Positions 62,634-64,000 of a DNA stretch of 64,000 nucleotides are shown here, piece by piece; within the stretch, counting starts at the first letter, position 1; every line of letters starts with the position of its first letter. The position numbers were made by a program, and so were the translations under genes. The stretch is taken from contig NZ_LR593886.1 of NCBI RefSeq assembly GCF_901538265.1, positions 868,001 to 932,000 on the forward strand. The letters run 5' to 3'. The notes below the pieces were generated by a model that worked only from the letters and a program-made list of their open reading frames with translations, did not search any database and was not told the DNA's origin. Source of the stretch: Gemmata massiliana (GTDB taxonomy: Bacteria; Planctomycetota; Planctomycetia; Gemmatales; Gemmataceae).

Positions 62634-62941
62634 TCGCCGAAGTCGCGGCGGAAGGAAAAAGGCAAAACAACTCGCGAGTCGCCGCTGGTGCGGATCTCGT
62701 CTTCGTTTTTCCTTCCTCCTTTTGCCTTTTAACTTCCCCGGGTAGGGGCGGCCTTTTCTTTTAGTGGTCGCGTCAGTAGAGTTTTGTTCGTAAGTCGCTG
62801 CACAGGCGCTGGGGAAGGCCACTCACCCTTCGCGAGCCGGGCGAGCGCCATACAAAAACCAGACGCAGTGTGCGGGGACCGGTTGGTGCCGGTCGGACCG
62901 CGGGGTTGCGGTGGCGCCACCACCGCCCGGAGGGTCGAACC
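62634..62941. other. Intergenic region with purine-rich repeat
   Basis: The 308-bp gap before acpP contains GGAAGGAAAAAGGCAAAAC (about 62650-62668) and a related inverted stretch CCTTCCTCCTTTTGCCTTTT (62711-62730), an imperfect foldback of the type seen elsewhere. I see no gene in the rest. A long gap inside the fab cluster suggests a separate acpP promoter. Confidence 0.55.
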
Positions 62942-63187
62942 GTGTCCGTTGAGCAACGTGTTATCGACATCGTGAGCGAGCACTTCGCCTACGATAAAGA
63001 AAAGATCACTCGCAACACCACGTTCATCGAAGAGATCGGCGCGGACTCGCTCGACATCGTCGAGTTCGTCATGGAACTGGAAGAAGAGTTCGACATCCAG
63101 ATCCCGGACGATCAGGCCGAAAAAATTAAGACCGTCGGCGAAGCCACCGACTACATCGACACCGCTATCAAGAACAAGCCACAGTGA
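62942..63187 (+). CDS. acpP: Acyl carrier protein
   Basis: 81-residue acyl carrier protein that holds growing fatty-acyl chains on a 4'-phosphopantetheine arm. The arm attaches to Ser36 in IGADSLDIVEFVMELEEEFD. The acidic helix II (DSLDIVEFVMELEEEF) is typical. GTG 62942 is preceded by GGAGGG at 62929-62934; the start VSVEQRVIDIVSEHF matches the family's length. Its stop overlaps the fabF start (GTGA at 63184-63187), so the two are coupled. Confidence 0.96.
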   Translation: MSVEQRVIDIVSEHFAYDKEKITRNTTFIEEIGADSLDIVEFVMELEEEFDIQIPDDQAEKIKTVGEATDYIDTAIKNKPQ

Positions 63188-64000
63188 CTTCTTCCTCTTC
63201 CGCGACCCGCCGCAGGGTGGTAATCACCGGCCTCGGCACGGTGAACCCGCTCGCGCTGAACGTGCCGGACTACTGGCGGGGCCTCCTCGCCGGGCAGAGC
63301 GGTATCGCGCCGATCACCCTCTTCAACACCGCCGCGCACAAACTGGTGAACGGTACCGACGTGCCGTTCAAGGTGACGTTCGCCGGCGAGGTGAAGGGCT
63401 TCAGCCCCGAACCCACCATCGACACGCGATCGGCCCGCCGACTCGACCGGTTCACGCAGTTCGCGATCGTCGCGGCTGCCGAAGCGGTGAAAGAGAGCGG
63501 CCTCGATTTCGCGAAGGAGAACCCGTTCCGCTGCGGGTGCATCCTCGGGAGCGGGATCGGCGGTATGGCCGAGTGGGAAGACGGGCACCGCACGCTGATG
63601 GAGCGTGGCCCCGACCGACTCGGGCCGTTCCTCATCGCGAAGATGATTGCCAACTCCGCGAGCGGCAACATCTCCATCCGGTTCGGGCTCCGCGGGCCGA
63701 ACACGACCGTTTCCACCGCGTGCTCGTCCGCCGCACACGCGATCGCGGACTCGGTGGCCGCAATTCGTAGCGGACTCGCCGACGTGATGGTGAGTGGAGG
63801 GAGCGAAGCCGCAGTGACGCCGCTTGGATTGGGCGGGTTCATTGCGTGCCGCGCGTTGTCCCAACGGAACGACGATCCGAAGGCCGCGAGCCGCCCCTGG
63901 GACAAGGACCGCGACGGCTTCGTGCTAAGCGAGGGCGCGGGGATTCTCGTCCTCGAAGAATACGAACGCGCCAAGGCTCGGAACGCCCCGATCTACGCCG
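63184..64000 (+). CDS. fabF: 3-oxoacyl-ACP synthase II (partial, runs off window)
   Basis: First 272 residues of a beta-ketoacyl-ACP synthase II, which condenses malonyl-ACP with acyl-ACP. RRRVVITGLGTVNPLALNVP opens the thiolase fold; the nucleophile is Cys180 in TTVSTACSSAAHAIADS. The catalytic histidines would lie downstream, outside the window. Start is GTG 63184, overlapping acpP by 4 bp (GTGA). The 3' end is missing because the sequence stops at 64000, not because of a defect. Confidence 0.95.
   Translation, partial: MTSSSSATRRRVVITGLGTVNPLALNVPDYWRGLLAGQSGIAPITLFNTAAHKLVNGTDVPFKVTFAGEVKGFSPEPTIDTRSARRLDRFTQFAIVAAAEAVKESGLDFAKENPFRCGCILGSGIGGMAEWEDGHRTLMERGPDRLGPFLIAKMIANSASGNISIRFGLRGPNTTVSTACSSAAHAIADSVAAIRSGLADVMVSGGSEAAVTPLGLGGFIACRALSQRNDDPKAASRPWDKDRDGFVLSEGAGILVLEEYERAKARNAPIYA

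Overview
The window looks like chromosomal DNA of a Gemmata-like planctomycete (family Gemmataceae). The DNA is GC-rich throughout. It carries protein families that are expanded in or restricted to that lineage: five DUF1559 proteins with prepilin-type N-termini, three TIGR03067 proteins, one TIGR03000 protein, one TIGR02996/leucine-rich-repeat protein, three ECF sigma factors (two with long membrane-anchored extensions) and a receptor-like Ser/Thr kinase beside an ECF factor. No rRNA, tRNA, CRISPR array, prophage or recognisable insertion-sequence transposase was seen. The family assignment is by pattern recognition only.

Layout. 0-5 kb: alaS, a DedA membrane protein and two secreted TIGR03067 proteins. 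5-11 kb: a DUF2325-like protein, kbl, and a small unknown gene overlapping an SNF2 helicase whose N-terminus is partly encoded by an intergenic-type repeat. 11-16 kb: a sigma factor with a membrane segment and LTxxQ-like tail, a phosphodiesterase-like secreted protein and a YyaL/DUF255 thioredoxin-fold protein. 16-24 kb: three DUF1559 genes, two of them paired with small lipoproteins, plus a CysI/NirA hemoprotein and an SMI1/KNR4 protein. 23.6-29.4 kb: a Cys-rich TIGR03000 protein, CtpA protease, an RluA-type pseudouridine synthase, a Tat-exported superoxide dismutase and a DUF4337 membrane protein. 29.9-32.5 kb: an ECF sigma factor overlapping a kinase gene that is interrupted by a one-base frameshift. 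32.6-40.6 kb: a DUF1559/lipoprotein pair, an NtrC-like protein without GAFTGA, a degenerate receiver coupled to a 2x[4Fe-4S] ferredoxin, ilvB and a zinc-ribbon/OB-fold membrane protein. 40.7-48.6 kb: another ECF factor with a C-terminal extension, a cytochrome c'-like protein, a PduO-type cobalamin adenosyltransferase, cysH (APS reductase type) with an Rrf2 regulator, a GT87 glycosyltransferase, and rpiB overlapping a YrdC-like/LMW-phosphatase fusion. 49-61.6 kb: small secreted proteins, an LRR protein, a DUF1559 pair, an R2K-like ATP-grasp, a VCBS-repeat protein, an S46 peptidase and a large VWA-like membrane protein. 61.7-64 kb: the start of a fatty-acid synthesis cluster, fabD-acpP-fabF, with fabF cut by the window end.

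How genes work together. fabD, acpP and fabF supply and use malonyl-ACP. cysH and cysI are successive reductive steps of sulfate assimilation, and the Rrf2 gene beside cysH is a candidate regulator. The ECF/kinase pair, the two membrane-anchored ECF factors and the NtrC-like protein are signalling modules.

The most striking non-coding feature is a set of modular foldback repeats in the gaps between genes, often between convergent genes. They include two inverted copies of one element of about 265 bp (6.5 kb and 28.5 kb), nested palindromes sharing the same outer arms (2.75 and 12.75 kb), a 30-bp perfect stem (26.6 kb), and repeat sequence that has entered reading frames (SNF2 N-terminus, phosphodiesterase stop codon).
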